Assembly: GCA_946497035.1 (NCBI GenBank)
Contig: CAMMIW010000003.1
Span: 62,001 to 126,000 of the forward strand
Source of the DNA: an uncultured Eubacteriaceae bacterium
GTDB taxonomy: Bacteria > Bacillota > Clostridia > Lachnospirales > CAG-274
Length of the DNA: 64,000 bases
Direction of reading: 5' to 3'
In this document: positions 51,872 to 61,450 of the stretch, in pieces
Numbering within the stretch: position 1 is the stretch's first letter
How the letters are laid out: each line of letters begins with the position of its first letter
Program-made: the position numbers and the translations under genes
The notes under the pieces: generated by a model
Told to the model about the DNA's origin: nothing
Seen by the model: only the letters and a program-made list of their open reading frames with translations
Database searches by the model: none

Positions 51872-52948
51872 TTATTTATATATAGTGCCTCCACCAAGCA
51901 CATACTCTCCATCATAAAAAACAGCAGCTTGCCCTGGTGTAACAGCTCTTTGAGGCTGTTCAAAAATAGCTTCTATCATATTATTTTCCACTTTTCTAAT
52001 TATACAAGGTGCTTGTTTTTGGCTATACCTAAGCTTGCCTAAAACAGAAACCTCTCCCTGTATATCTTCAACGCTCATAAAATTAAAGTCTTTTATTAAA
52101 ACACTATTTTTAAACAAGCCTTCATTTTCAGTTAAAACAATCTGATTTTCTTCTGCTCTAATTTCAGAAACATACATAGGCTTACCAAAAGCAATGCCTA
52201 AGCCTTTTCTTTGGCCTATTGTATAATTAGTAATACCTTTATGTTTACCTAAAATATTGCCATAAATATCTACAAAATTACCTTCTTTAATATTTAATGT
52301 AGAATTTTCTCTAATAAATTTAGAATAATTACCATCTGGTACAAAACAAATATCTTGGCTATCTGGTTTATTAGCAACTATAAGTCCTATATCTTTAGCA
52401 ATTTTTCTAACAGTATCTTTATCATAATCACCAATAGGCATAAGAGTTTTTTCTAATTGAAATTGAGTTAAGTTGTATAAGGCATAAGTTTGATCTTTAG
52501 CATCTGTATTAGCTGTTTTTATAGTATATCTATTAGTTATAGGGTGTTTTACTATTCTAGCATAATGGCCTGTAGCTATATAATCTGCACCAAGAGCTAA
52601 AGACTTATTTAAAAGGCTCTCCCATTTTACATATCTATTACAAGCTATACAAGGATTAGGAGTTAGCCCTTTAGAATATTCATCTATAAAATAATCTATA
52701 ACATTTTCTTTAAATTCTTTTTTAAAATTTAAAACATAATAAGGTATATCTAATTTTCTAGCAACGCTTCTAGCATCATCTACGGCAGAAAAACCACAAC
52801 AACCACCATTATCTTCTAGGCATTCTCTTTTTTCATCTTGCCATATTTGCATAGTAACGCCTATAACGTCATAACCTTGTTCTTTTAATAAATAAGCAGT
52901 AACAGAGCTATCAACTCCACCACTCATACCAACTACAACCTTTTTCAT
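51872..52948 (-). CDS. mnmA: tRNA-specific 2-thiouridylase MnmA
   Basis: Makes 2-thiouridine at position 34 of Lys, Glu and Gln tRNAs using sulfur from a Cys desulfurase. At 358 residues it has family length. The PP-loop GMSGGVDSSVTAYLL is at residues 7-21. The two catalytic Cys are in PNPCIACNRYVKW (near 98) and DICFVPDG (near 198). The C-terminal domain ends PGQAAVFYDGEYVLGGGTI. It is the last gene of the iscR-iscS-iscU-mnmA operon, so the desulfurase next door is likely its sulfur donor. Confidence 0.97.
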   Translation of the reverse strand: MKKVVVGMSGGVDSSVTAYLLKEQGYDVIGVTMQIWQDEKRECLEDNGGCCGFSAVDDARSVARKLDIPYYVLNFKKEFKENVIDYFIDEYSKGLTPNPCIACNRYVKWESLLNKSLALGADYIATGHYARIVKHPITNRYTIKTANTDAKDQTYALYNLTQFQLEKTLMPIGDYDKDTVRKIAKDIGLIVANKPDSQDICFVPDGNYSKFIRENSTLNIKEGNFVDIYGNILGKHKGITNYTIGQRKGLGIAFGKPMYVSEIRAEENQIVLTENEGLFKNSVLIKDFNFMSVEDIQGEVSVLGKLRYSQKQAPCIIRKVENNMIEAIFEQPQRAVTPGQAAVFYDGEYVLGGGTIYK

Positions 52949-52957
52949 AACTATCTC

Positions 52958-53395
52958 CTATTCTTCGTTTGGAATGTGATGATGATGATCAGAATCTTTA
53001 GGAGGTTCTAAACCTTCTATTTTAATATTATTTTTTTGTGCATAGTCCCATAAAGCAGATTGTAAAGCTTCTTCTGCAAGACAAGAACAATGTACTTTAA
53101 CAGGTGGTAAACCATCTAAAGCTTCCATAACAGATTTGTTTGTTATTTTTAAAGCTTCTTCTATAGTTTTACCTATAATAAGCTCAGTTGCCATACTACT
53201 AGTAGCAACAGCAGCACCACAACCAAAAGTTTTAAATTTAGCATCTTTAACAACGTTATCTTCAATTTTTAAATAAACTTTCATTATATCGCCACATTTA
53301 GCGTTACCCACTGTACCAACACCGCTAGCGTCTTCTATTTCACCAACATTTCTAGGGTTCATAAAATGATCCATAACTTTTTCACTATATTGCAT
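52958..53395 (-). CDS. iscU: Iron-sulfur cluster scaffold IscU/NifU-like
   Basis: A 145-residue scaffold on which [2Fe-2S] and [4Fe-4S] clusters are built. Cluster ligands are the Cys in GNAKCGD (near residue 35), FGCGAAVA (near 62) and VHCSCLAEEA (near 106). GAAAGGAAG before the ATG at 53395 gives MQYSEKVMDHFMNPRN; the longer frame is not needed. The C-terminus ends DSDHHHHIPNEE, a short His cluster not universal in the family that might bind metal. It sits between iscS and mnmA. Confidence 0.96.
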   Translation of the reverse strand: MQYSEKVMDHFMNPRNVGEIEDASGVGTVGNAKCGDIMKVYLKIEDNVVKDAKFKTFGCGAAVATSSMATELIIGKTIEEALKITNKSVMEALDGLPPVKVHCSCLAEEALQSALWDYAQKNNIKIEGLEPPKDSDHHHHIPNEE

Positions 53396-53456
53396 AATTT
53401 TTTTACTTCCTTTCAAATATAATAATTAAAGCTTTTTTACAATTACAAAATTAATA

Positions 53457-54638
53457 CTACTTATTATTAGCTAAAAATTCTTCATATAAAGGTGATATTT
53501 CTCTCATTTTAGCAACAATAGGAGGTAATTTTTCTAATAAATAATCTATATCTTCTTCTGTGTTATATAAGCCTAAAGATAACCTAAGAGAACCGTGTGC
53601 TTTTTCATGAGGTAAACCAATAGCTAATAAAACATGAGAAGGATCTAAAGAACCTGACGTACAAGCACTACCGCTAGATGCACAAATATTATTCATATCC
53701 AAAAGTAATAATACAGATTCACCTTCTATAAATTCAAAAGATATATTACAATTTCCAGGCATTCTGTTTTCTCTAGAACCATTTAATCTAGAATAAGGGA
53801 TAGTTTCTAATATACCATCTATTAGCTTATCTCTTAATTTTGTAAGCCTTTCCATCTCTTCATCTAATTCTTCAATAGCTAGCTCAATAGCAGCTCCCAT
53901 ACCAATAACGCTATCTATATTTTCAGTACCTGCTCTTCTATTTCTTTCTTGAGCACCACCGTGTATTAAAGGTGTTATCTTTATACCTTTTCTTATATAT
54001 AAAGCACCTATACCTTTAGGGCCATAAAATTTATGTGCCGACATAGATAAAAGATCTATATTCATTTCTTTAACATCAATAGGTATATGGCCTACCGCTT
54101 GAACAGCATCTGTATGGAATAAAATACCTTTTTCTCTTGCTATTTTACCAATTTCTTTAATAGGATTAATAGTACCTATTTCATTGTTAGCAAACATAAC
54201 TGATATAAGGATAGTATCTTCTCTTATAGCTTCTTTTAATTGTTCTAAGCTTATATTTCCATTTTCATCTACAGGTAAATATGTTACTTCATAGCCAATA
54301 GTTTCTAAATATTGACAAACGTGTAATATAGCGTGGTGTTCCACATTAGTTGTTATAATATGTTTACCTTTTTGTTTATAGCTTTCAGCGATACCTTTTA
54401 AAGCCCAGTTGTTAGCTTCAGATCCACCGCCAGTAAAATATATTTCATTTTTATCTGCATTAATAGCTTTTGCAACTTTTTCTCTATTTTCTTCTAAAAT
54501 AGCTTTATTTTCCCTTGCTATTTTATATACACTAGAAGGGTTGCCATATGCTTTTTCCAAGTTTTCTATCATAACTTTTGCAACCTCTGGTCTTATTCTA
54601 GTTGTACCTGCATTATCTAAATAAATTTCTTTTTTCAT
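53457..54638 (-). CDS. iscS: Cysteine desulfurase IscS/NifS-like
   Basis: A 393-residue PLP enzyme that takes sulfur from cysteine for Fe-S clusters and tRNA thiolation. The start MKKEIYLDNAGTTRIRPEV, the HHAILH motif near 101, the PLP lysine in SAHKFYGPKGIGAL (near 200) and the long catalytic loop SSGSACTSGSLDPSHVL (active Cys near 325) are all present. The longer loop form is IscS-like. It follows iscR closely, 10 bases apart. Confidence 0.97.
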   Translation of the reverse strand: MKKEIYLDNAGTTRIRPEVAKVMIENLEKAYGNPSSVYKIARENKAILEENREKVAKAINADKNEIYFTGGGSEANNWALKGIAESYKQKGKHIITTNVEHHAILHVCQYLETIGYEVTYLPVDENGNISLEQLKEAIREDTILISVMFANNEIGTINPIKEIGKIAREKGILFHTDAVQAVGHIPIDVKEMNIDLLSMSAHKFYGPKGIGALYIRKGIKITPLIHGGAQERNRRAGTENIDSVIGMGAAIELAIEELDEEMERLTKLRDKLIDGILETIPYSRLNGSRENRMPGNCNISFEFIEGESVLLLLDMNNICASSGSACTSGSLDPSHVLLAIGLPHEKAHGSLRLSLGLYNTEEDIDYLLEKLPPIVAKMREISPLYEEFLANNK

Positions 54639-54648
54639 AAAACCGCTC

Positions 54649-55071
54649 CTATTCGTTTTTAATTAGGTCTTTTAAGCTTATAGAATGTGCCGCTTCAGCT
54701 AATTTATCACTTATCACTTCCCAAGCATCTTTCACAACACATTCACTACAATTAGCATTACCACATTTCTTTTTAGGTGGCTGATTTTCCAAACAATCTA
54801 CGAGAGCAAGGCTACCTTCTAATATTTTTAGTAAATCGCCAACTGATATATCTTCAGGCTTTTTATTTAAAATATAGCCACCTTGAGCCCCTCTAATGCT
54901 TTTTACAACCTCTGCCTTTTTTAAAACAGCCATAAGTTGCTCAAGATAATTTTCTGGTATACCTTGTCTTTGTGCTATACTTTTAAGAGAAACACATTTT
55001 TCATTTTCACAGTTCATAGCTAAGTCTACCATAGCCTTTATACCATATCTACCTCGCGTTGAAACTTTCAT
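54649..55071 (-). CDS. iscR: Rrf2-family regulator IscR-like
   Basis: A 140-residue winged-helix regulator that senses Fe-S status. The N-terminus MKVSTRGRYGIKAMVDLA and the QRQGIPENYLEQLMAVLKKAEVV recognition region are typical. The cluster-binding cysteines are in CLENQPPKKKCGNANCSEC (near residue 93). In clostridia such proteins repress the isc operon when holding a cluster. It is the first gene of the operon and has its own promoter. Confidence 0.95.
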   Translation of the reverse strand: MKVSTRGRYGIKAMVDLAMNCENEKCVSLKSIAQRQGIPENYLEQLMAVLKKAEVVKSIRGAQGGYILNKKPEDISVGDLLKILEGSLALVDCLENQPPKKKCGNANCSECVVKDAWEVISDKLAEAAHSISLKDLIKNE

Positions 55072-55189
55072 ATTTTCCTCCTATATATAGAAATATAACT
55101 AAATTATATATAATATTAAATTTTATAAGTAAATAAGAAAATTTTTAAGTTATAAATTAAATAATATCTAAAATAAATATTATATAATT

Positions 55190-55218
55190 AAATTACCACT
55201 TTCTTTAAACAATGTCAA
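55190..55218 (-). promoter_or_regulatory. Promoter of the isc operon
   Basis: Read leftward: TTGACA (55218-55213), a 17-base spacer, TAATTT (55195-55190), about 118 bases before the iscR start. The long leader (55072-55185) is AT-rich; I cannot pick an IscR box with confidence. Confidence 0.55.
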
Positions 55219-55302
55219 GTATTTTAGTATAATTTATTTTTTTGTTCTAAAATAAATTTTAAAGAATATTATTTATTTAACAAATAATATAAGAGGTGAC
55301 TT

Positions 55303-55473
55303 ATGGATAATAACTTAAAAAACATACCTATACAATTTTTAAAAAATACATCTTTTAACAATGATTATAACACAGAAATATACATATCTTCAATAAAAAA
55401 TAATAAAAAAAATACACATAATGATAATATATGGGTTTTAATAATAATTTTAATATTATTTGACATTATATAA
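55303..55473 (+). CDS. Tiny tail-anchored membrane protein
   Basis: A 56-residue ORF divergent from iscR: MDNNLKNIPIQFLKNTSFNN, then a polar middle, and a hydrophobic C-terminus (IWVLIIILILFDII). It has AAGAGGTGACTT before the ATG and is followed by a terminator, so it is probably real. Small proteins with a C-terminal hydrophobic helix are common in spore formers. I do not recognise it. Confidence 0.55.
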   Translation: MDNNLKNIPIQFLKNTSFNNDYNTEIYISSIKNNKKNTHNDNIWVLIIILILFDII

Positions 55474-55518
55474 TTTTTCCCATATTTTATATAAAATACA
55501 TATTTATAATATTTTATT

Positions 55519-55549
55519 GGCTGTAGGCTTTATCTACAGCCTTAATATT
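55519..55549. terminator. Terminator between the tiny membrane ORF and the GNAT gene
   Basis: Arms GGCTGTAG and CTACAGCC with a 7-base loop, followed by TTAATATTTTT. Another member of the TGTAG/CTACA hairpin family, convergent between the two genes. Confidence 0.75.
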
Positions 55550-55550
55550 T

Positions 55551-56069
55551 TTATGGATAAATATTATATTTTTTTAATATATATTGCACCTCTATCTGTC
55601 CTAATTCTATGGAGCTTTGCCTTTGTAAGCCTGTTTCATAAAATCCTAACCCTTTATAAAATTTTATAGAATCTTTGTTATTTAAAAAAGTCCATAAAAC
55701 AATATTATTTATATAATTTTCATTACAATATAAAATTAGATGGTTTAATAATTCACTACCTATGTTATTTTGTATATAAAGAGGTGATATATAAAAAGAT
55801 ATTATTTCTATGCTCATTTTAGATATATTTTTATATATAATATATCCGCATATTTCTTGATTTTTTAAATTTTCTGCAATTAATATGTTACCTTCATTAT
55901 TTTCTATCATTTGCCTAAAAAAATTTTCTTTTTCAAAAACATTTAGCTTGTTTATTGTAGCTTGAAGCAAAAATTTAGAAAAGGCCTTTTTCCAAGAATA
56001 CACATATAAATTTGCTATATTTGCTATATCTTCTTCTTTAGCATTTCTTATTTTTATTTTAATTTTCAT
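55551..56069 (-). CDS. GNAT-family N-acetyltransferase
   Basis: A 172-residue acetyltransferase. The opening IRNAKEEDIANIANLYVYSWKKAF is the usual N-terminal helix with the family Trp; the acetyl-CoA loop is reduced to QNNIGSELLNHL (near residue 108), where the common GxGxxLL has an Asn for a Gly, and the C-terminal FYKGLGFYETGLQRQSSIEL is typical. Substrate unknown. AGGAGAATT before the ATG. Confidence 0.82.
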   Translation of the reverse strand: MKIKIKIRNAKEEDIANIANLYVYSWKKAFSKFLLQATINKLNVFEKENFFRQMIENNEGNILIAENLKNQEICGYIIYKNISKMSIEIISFYISPLYIQNNIGSELLNHLILYCNENYINNIVLWTFLNNKDSIKFYKGLGFYETGLQRQSSIELGQIEVQYILKKYNIYP

Positions 56070-56090
56070 AAAATTCTCCTATATTTAAGC

Positions 56091-56117
56091 GAGGCTGCAG
56101 AAAAAATCTACAACCTC
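56091..56117 (-). terminator. Hairpin downstream of the GGDEF/EAL gene, copy of the shared family
   Basis: Leftward arms GAGGTTGTAG and CTGCAGCCTC (10 bp with two G-T pairs) around a 7-base loop. Works better as RNA leftward. It lies upstream of the GNAT gene. Confidence 0.55.
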
Positions 56118-56138
56118 AATTAAAAGATTTAGGTTTTT

Positions 56139-56169
56139 AAGATAAGTATAAGGATAAACCTTATCTTTT
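56139..56169. terminator. Second hairpin downstream of the GGDEF/EAL gene
   Basis: Arms AAGATAAG and CTTATCTT with a 13-base interval and a following TTTTT. Similar to the hairpin at 7564. The rest of the 288-base gap 56070-56357 also holds an 18-bp palindrome TTTAGATATATATCTAAA (56248-56265) whose role I cannot say; no gene is seen. Confidence 0.5.
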
Positions 56170-56357
56170 TAGGCTCTGCAATAAATATTTGCCTAATATT
56201 ATATATTTATATAACGACAGTCTTATCAGTAAGGGTAGTTGACTAAATTTAGATATATATCTAAACTTACCTTTTCCATCTAATAAAAAATAACTTATCT
56301 TCATCTACGCCCAAATAATTAAAAAACAACAATAATAAATAAACTATTACTTATTTT

Positions 56358-59300
56358 TTAACTTTTATAAAAAGTTTCTTCAAATTGTTCAATAGATATA
56401 GGCTCAGAAAAAATATAACCTTGTCCTATTTTACAACCTATCTCTTTTAAAAGATCTATTTGTTGTTGTGTTTCTATACCTTCACAAACAACCTGTAAAT
56501 TAAGCTCTTTAGCCATTTTTACTATATATTCTATAACAATTTTATCTTTATTGTTATTTTCAAAATCTTTTTGGCTAGTTAAAAAACCTTTATCTAGTTT
56601 TATAACGTCAACATCTATTTCTTTTAAAAGATTTAAAGAAGAATAAGCCGAGCCAAAATCATCTATAGATACTTTAAAACCGCTTTTTCTAATCTCTTGT
56701 ATAAAGTCATTTAAATAGGCTAAATCTGTAGCAAATATACTTTCAGTAAGCTCAAACTCCACAAGACTAGAAGGTATGTTATATCTATTAATTAAATTTA
56801 AAATTTTTTTAACAAAATCAAAACTAGCCGTATGTTCTCTAGAAACATTCAAAGATATTGGCACAACATCTAAACCATCATCTAACCATTGCTTCATCTT
56901 TTTAAAAACCTTTTCATACATATTCAAATCCAAATTTACAATAAATCCATTTTTTTCAAATATAGGTATAAAATCATTTGGATAAATCATTTTACCATTT
57001 TTTTGTTTCCATCTTACAAGAGCTTCTGCACCACAAATTTTATTTGTAAATAAATCAAATTTCGGTTGTAAATAAGTTAAAAATTCATCATTTTTTAAGG
57101 CATAGCTCATTCTACCTTCAATCATTTTTTCTTTTAATGTTGTTTCGTTCATTTCTTTGTTATATATAGCATAACCACTTTTATGAGAACCTTTTATACT
57201 TTTTCTAGCTATATTAGCTTTATCTATTATAGCGTTTAAATCTTTATCCTCTTTATTTATTTTATATAAACCACATATAATAGTTAATTTCATATCACTA
57301 AAAAATAGTTTTTTCATTTTTTCAATTTTTTTATTAATAGTGTTTAACCTTAATAATATTTCATCTTCAGATTTATATCTTATTATAGCTAAAAATCTAT
57401 CGTCATTAAATCTGCAAAATATTTCGTTTTCTCTTATACCCTCATATAAAATCATTGCAAAGGTTTTTAATACATCATCTCCTCTAACATAGCCAAAAGT
57501 ATCGTTTATATATTTAAACTTGTCTATATCCATATAAATTAGACAATAATTATAATCACTAGATTGTATATTATTTAAAATATTGTTTGCCTGTATTTTA
57601 AATTTTGTTATAGAAGGTATACCTGTTAAAGAATCTGTATAGTTTATTTGCTCTATATATTCTGATATATCTCTAGCACATACAATATAAGCATTTGTTC
57701 CATCTGTCCATTTTATTTTTGTGGCAGTTGCTCCAAGCCAAATATCTGCTATTTCACAAAAATATTTAGTAGAATTGTTATCTAAATGTTCGATAGAACC
57801 TCTAATAGGACAATAATTGCAATGTTTGTTATATCCTTTTTGCTCATAACAAATATCGCCTATTTTGGCATTAGGTATAATTTTGTCTATTTTATCGTTA
57901 AAATAAACCATCTCAAAGGTATCTTCTTTAACAATATACGTATAAAGCTGTTGGTTATTAACTATTGCATCATTTATTTGACTTTCTGTATTAAGCTTTT
58001 TATCTGATTTATCTTTTAATATTTGTGTTCCTATAAGCCTTGCTACCAAAAATGCGCCTTCTATCTCTTCTTGGTCCCATATATATTCGTTATTGTATAT
58101 TTCAAAACCTATAAGACCTTTAACTTTTCCTTGTTCCATAAAATAACAAGAAAAATATAGGTTTATTTTATCTTTTTCATACATATAACTTGCTATAATA
58201 TCATTTTTTTCTAAAGCTTCTTTACAGTTATAGTATAGAAAAGGTTTTTCATTATATGCTTCTAAAAATTCTTCTTCATTAAAAGGTATTTTTTGTTTTT
58301 CTTTTATAAGAGGCTTAACATTATCATCACACCACTCATAAGTGTTACGCATAAAATTATTATTTTCACAGACTTCAAAAATATATGCCCTGCTTATACA
58401 GTAGCTTTTACATATTGTAGATAATATAAGATTTATAGTAGCATGCATATTTTTTATTTGCAAAAACATTTCCGATATGGTTATAAGCACATTTTCATAC
58501 ACAGATCGTCTTTTAAAGTTTCTAAGTTCGTCTTCTTCATTATTTACTTTTCTTGTATCTAAAAGTTTTATATGTTGCATAGACTCATTATAAATTTTAT
58601 ATCTATCTTTTCCTTCGTTTTTAGAGTTATAAACAGCTATATCTGCCTTTCCTAAAAGCTCCGTGTAAGATTTGCCATCTTTAGCATACATAGCTATACC
58701 AATACTTGCAGATATTTTATGCTCCCTATTTTGTATTTGATATACTCTTCTAAATACATTACAAACCTTGCTTGCCATATCTGTTATATATCCGAAATCT
58801 TGCACATTTTGTAAAAATAAAACAAATTCATCTCCACCTATTCTAGCCATAAAATCTTGTTCTTCACAAATATTACAAATGCTGTTAGCAATATTTTTTA
58901 AAACAGCATCACCAAATATATGCCCAAAAGTATCATTTACCACTTTAAAATTATCCACATCTATTATGAATAAAGCGTGTTTATTTTTAGGATATTTTTC
59001 TATAGCGTCATTAACAATAGTTTCAATAGTGGCTTTGTTATAAACATTTGTTAAAGGATCTCTTCTAGATTTTTCTTTTAGCTCTTCTATCTCTTTTTTG
59101 AATTTGTCTATATTAGATATTTTGCCTACTATTTTACAAATATTATCTTCTGCATCATTTATAATAAAACCTTGATATGAAGCCCAGTTATAATCTCCAA
59201 ATATATTTTTTATTCTTATTTCATCTCTTATAAATCCATCACTATTTTTAATATTTTTTATAGTTTTTACAAAATTTTTAATATCTTCTTTATGAATAAT

Positions 59301-60776
59301 ATTATTTTTTATAAGATTTTTTATAAAGTTTTCACTAGAAAAATCTACATTAAAAGTTTCTTTATATTTTTCAGATATTACCATATGATCATTTTTTATA
59401 TAGTATTCAAATATAATTTCATCAGACATTTTAGATATTATATCATATTGTTCTTTTTCTAACGCCAAATCATTTAAAACTTTTTTATATTCTGTCATAT
59501 CAGTTACAATACATTGGTAAATAGGAATATTAAAAAAGTCTTCTAAATATTCACCTGTTAAAGCTACCGAACATTTCGTACCATCTTTTTTAATAATTTT
59601 ATATTCTATAACCATTTTATTTGTTGTAACTTTAAAATTTTTTATTTGGTTTAACAATTTATTTCTGTCACATGAAGCTATAATATCTATATACCTATTA
59701 TCAAATTTTTGCCTATATTCTTCTTTTGTATATCCTGTTAAATCATAAAAACCTTCGTTAGCAAATAAAATTTTTAAATCTTCATCACCTAACATTTTTA
59801 TAACACCACCAGGGACACTATTTATAATAGTATCTAATTGTCTATTTTTGCTCACTTCAGTTTTTATAAGGTTTTTATTTTGATTAATTATTATATAAAA
59901 TAATAACAATAATTGGACAAAAACTATTGTCATAACCTGTATTAGTACAACAAGTAAAATTTTGCTATTTTCTTGAGTATATTTTCTGACATATTCAAAA
60001 GGCATTATTTCTAATGTATAAAATTTATCTTGTATAGGGTAAAAAAAAGCATAATATTTTTTGTCATCTCTGGTAAATTGAGCTTCAAAAAATTTTCTAT
60101 TTTTTATTTTTTCAACTAACATTTCTTTAGAACTTACACCTTTATTAACAACTATTTCATCATAAACATCATATATATTGTTGTTACCAAAAACATGACT
60201 ACCAAAAACAATATCACCGCTAAAATCAAATATATATGTACTAAATTTGACATCCTGTGGACCTTCACTATAAAAACTACTAAATTGATCCTCTTTAATA
60301 TGTGTTGATATTCCACCTATTAACTCTTTATTATAGTTATATATAGGTAGTATAATCTCTAATTTATTAATATCATCTTTTTCTTTATATAAATATACAT
60401 AACTTTTTTTCCCTTCCATAGCCATTAATGCATTGTAACCTTGTTCATAAAAAAGTTGTATTTCTTCTTTTGTATATAAATTAATATTTTCATTCCCTAC
60501 ATATTCATAAAACTGTTGTTTGATATCTTCATCTATTACATCTTTACCTGTAAAATATGTACCTGCTAAAATGCCTAATTTACCTATTGTATTTGTAATT
60601 TGACTTTTAAAAAGTTGTGAATTTAAATAACTATGGCTAAAAGCCTCTTCTTTACTTCTTTTTATATAGTCATTATTAATAGCCTTACTATATCTATAAA
60701 AACATACTAAAATAAGTATAACACTAATAAAAGTACTTGTTAATATACCAAATAAAAGCCAATTTTTCCTTTTCAT
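56358..60776 (-). CDS. Multidomain membrane sensor with GGDEF and EAL domains (cyclic-di-GMP)
   Basis: A 1472-residue signalling protein. Two membrane helices (residues about 7-27 and 273-298) flank an extracytoplasmic Cache-like domain. Then come two PAS domains (TIINSVPGGVIKML near 310; a second near 440), a first GGDEF domain with intact ARIGGDEFVLFL (near 644), a GAF-like region (about 760-910), a further PAS-like segment with CNYCPIRG near 985, a second GGDEF with the degenerate CRFNDDRFLAII (near 1118), and a C-terminal EAL domain with GAEALVRW (near 1248) and the IDDFGSAYSSLNLL motif (near 1360). It should make c-di-GMP with the first GGDEF and degrade it with EAL; the second GGDEF cannot bind GTP in the usual way and may be allosteric. 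The input ligand is unknown. Confidence 0.92.
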   Translation of the reverse strand: MKRKNWLLFGILTSTFISVILILVCFYRYSKAINNDYIKRSKEEAFSHSYLNSQLFKSQITNTIGKLGILAGTYFTGKDVIDEDIKQQFYEYVGNENINLYTKEEIQLFYEQGYNALMAMEGKKSYVYLYKEKDDINKLEIILPIYNYNKELIGGISTHIKEDQFSSFYSEGPQDVKFSTYIFDFSGDIVFGSHVFGNNNIYDVYDEIVVNKGVSSKEMLVEKIKNRKFFEAQFTRDDKKYYAFFYPIQDKFYTLEIMPFEYVRKYTQENSKILLVVLIQVMTIVFVQLLLLFYIIINQNKNLIKTEVSKNRQLDTIINSVPGGVIKMLGDEDLKILFANEGFYDLTGYTKEEYRQKFDNRYIDIIASCDRNKLLNQIKNFKVTTNKMVIEYKIIKKDGTKCSVALTGEYLEDFFNIPIYQCIVTDMTEYKKVLNDLALEKEQYDIISKMSDEIIFEYYIKNDHMVISEKYKETFNVDFSSENFIKNLIKNNIIHKEDIKNFVKTIKNIKNSDGFIRDEIRIKNIFGDYNWASYQGFIINDAEDNICKIVGKISNIDKFKKEIEELKEKSRRDPLTNVYNKATIETIVNDAIEKYPKNKHALFIIDVDNFKVVNDTFGHIFGDAVLKNIANSICNICEEQDFMARIGGDEFVLFLQNVQDFGYITDMASKVCNVFRRVYQIQNREHKISASIGIAMYAKDGKSYTELLGKADIAVYNSKNEGKDRYKIYNESMQHIKLLDTRKVNNEEDELRNFKRRSVYENVLITISEMFLQIKNMHATINLILSTICKSYCISRAYIFEVCENNNFMRNTYEWCDDNVKPLIKEKQKIPFNEEEFLEAYNEKPFLYYNCKEALEKNDIIASYMYEKDKINLYFSCYFMEQGKVKGLIGFEIYNNEYIWDQEEIEGAFLVARLIGTQILKDKSDKKLNTESQINDAIVNNQQLYTYIVKEDTFEMVYFNDKIDKIIPNAKIGDICYEQKGYNKHCNYCPIRGSIEHLDNNSTKYFCEIADIWLGATATKIKWTDGTNAYIVCARDISEYIEQINYTDSLTGIPSITKFKIQANNILNNIQSSDYNYCLIYMDIDKFKYINDTFGYVRGDDVLKTFAMILYEGIRENEIFCRFNDDRFLAIIRYKSEDEILLRLNTINKKIEKMKKLFFSDMKLTIICGLYKINKEDKDLNAIIDKANIARKSIKGSHKSGYAIYNKEMNETTLKEKMIEGRMSYALKNDEFLTYLQPKFDLFTNKICGAEALVRWKQKNGKMIYPNDFIPIFEKNGFIVNLDLNMYEKVFKKMKQWLDDGLDVVPISLNVSREHTASFDFVKKILNLINRYNIPSSLVEFELTESIFATDLAYLNDFIQEIRKSGFKVSIDDFGSAYSSLNLLKEIDVDVIKLDKGFLTSQKDFENNNKDKIVIEYIVKMAKELNLQVVCEGIETQQQIDLLKEIGCKIGQGYIFSEPISIEQFEETFYKS

Positions 60777-60799
60777 AAATTCTCCCTACCCTTAATTAA

Positions 60800-61429
60800 T
60801 TATAAATCGCAAAAAATAGTAGGTAATTTTTGCTTAAATTCATCTAAAATCATATTAGATATTTCTCTTATTTGTGGATGTGCCGATTTATCTATTCTAA
60901 GTTTAAAAAAGTGCCTCCAAGCTCTTAAATTCATTGTTACAACAATTTCTGTTTTTAAAGAATTTGGCAATATAGCTCTTGCTTCTTCAGGCCTTGCACC
61001 ATTTTCTATAAGCATATTATAGTTTTTTTCTATCATAGCCATTGTATCTAACCATATTTGTTTATTTTTTTTATCTTCTTCGTTATCAGAAGAGAAGAAA
61101 CAAGGTTCTATAAAAGTAAGCTCTTTTCCAAATCTATCATTACAATAGTTACAATATCTAGTGCTCTCTTGAGAATAGCTTGCTATTCTGTGTCTTACAA
61201 TCTCATGAGTTACACCTCTATCACAAATTATTCTTACAGTTATTTTTTCGTGCTCTATAACAGATTCGTGGCCAAGCTTTAAAATGTTTGTTACAAATTT
61301 TTTGGCGCTTTCTTCATTTACTAAATTTTCACTTTTATAACAAGTTCTACCAGCGCGCTCAATAGCCTTTAACATTTCACTTTCGTTTAATTCTTGTTCT
61401 ATAACATAAGTAGGTTTAATAATATTCAT
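60800..61429 (-). CDS. thyX: Flavin-dependent thymidylate synthase
   Basis: A 209-residue enzyme making dTMP from dUMP with FAD and methylene-tetrahydrofolate. The ThyX signature RHRIASYSQESTRY (RHRxxSxxxxSxRY, near residue 80) is present, as are the upstream HESVIEH (near 55), and RAILPNSLKTEIVVTMNLRAW with RIDKSAHPQIREI near the C-terminus. The final residues contain a C-terminal tail typical of Firmicutes. AGGAGGATATT lies before the ATG. It lies after recR on the same strand. Confidence 0.95.
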   Translation of the reverse strand: MNIIKPTYVIEQELNESEMLKAIERAGRTCYKSENLVNEESAKKFVTNILKLGHESVIEHEKITVRIICDRGVTHEIVRHRIASYSQESTRYCNYCNDRFGKELTFIEPCFFSSDNEEDKKNKQIWLDTMAMIEKNYNMLIENGARPEEARAILPNSLKTEIVVTMNLRAWRHFFKLRIDKSAHPQIREISNMILDEFKQKLPTIFCDL

Positions 61430-61450
61430 AATATCCTCCTTTTTTTATTT

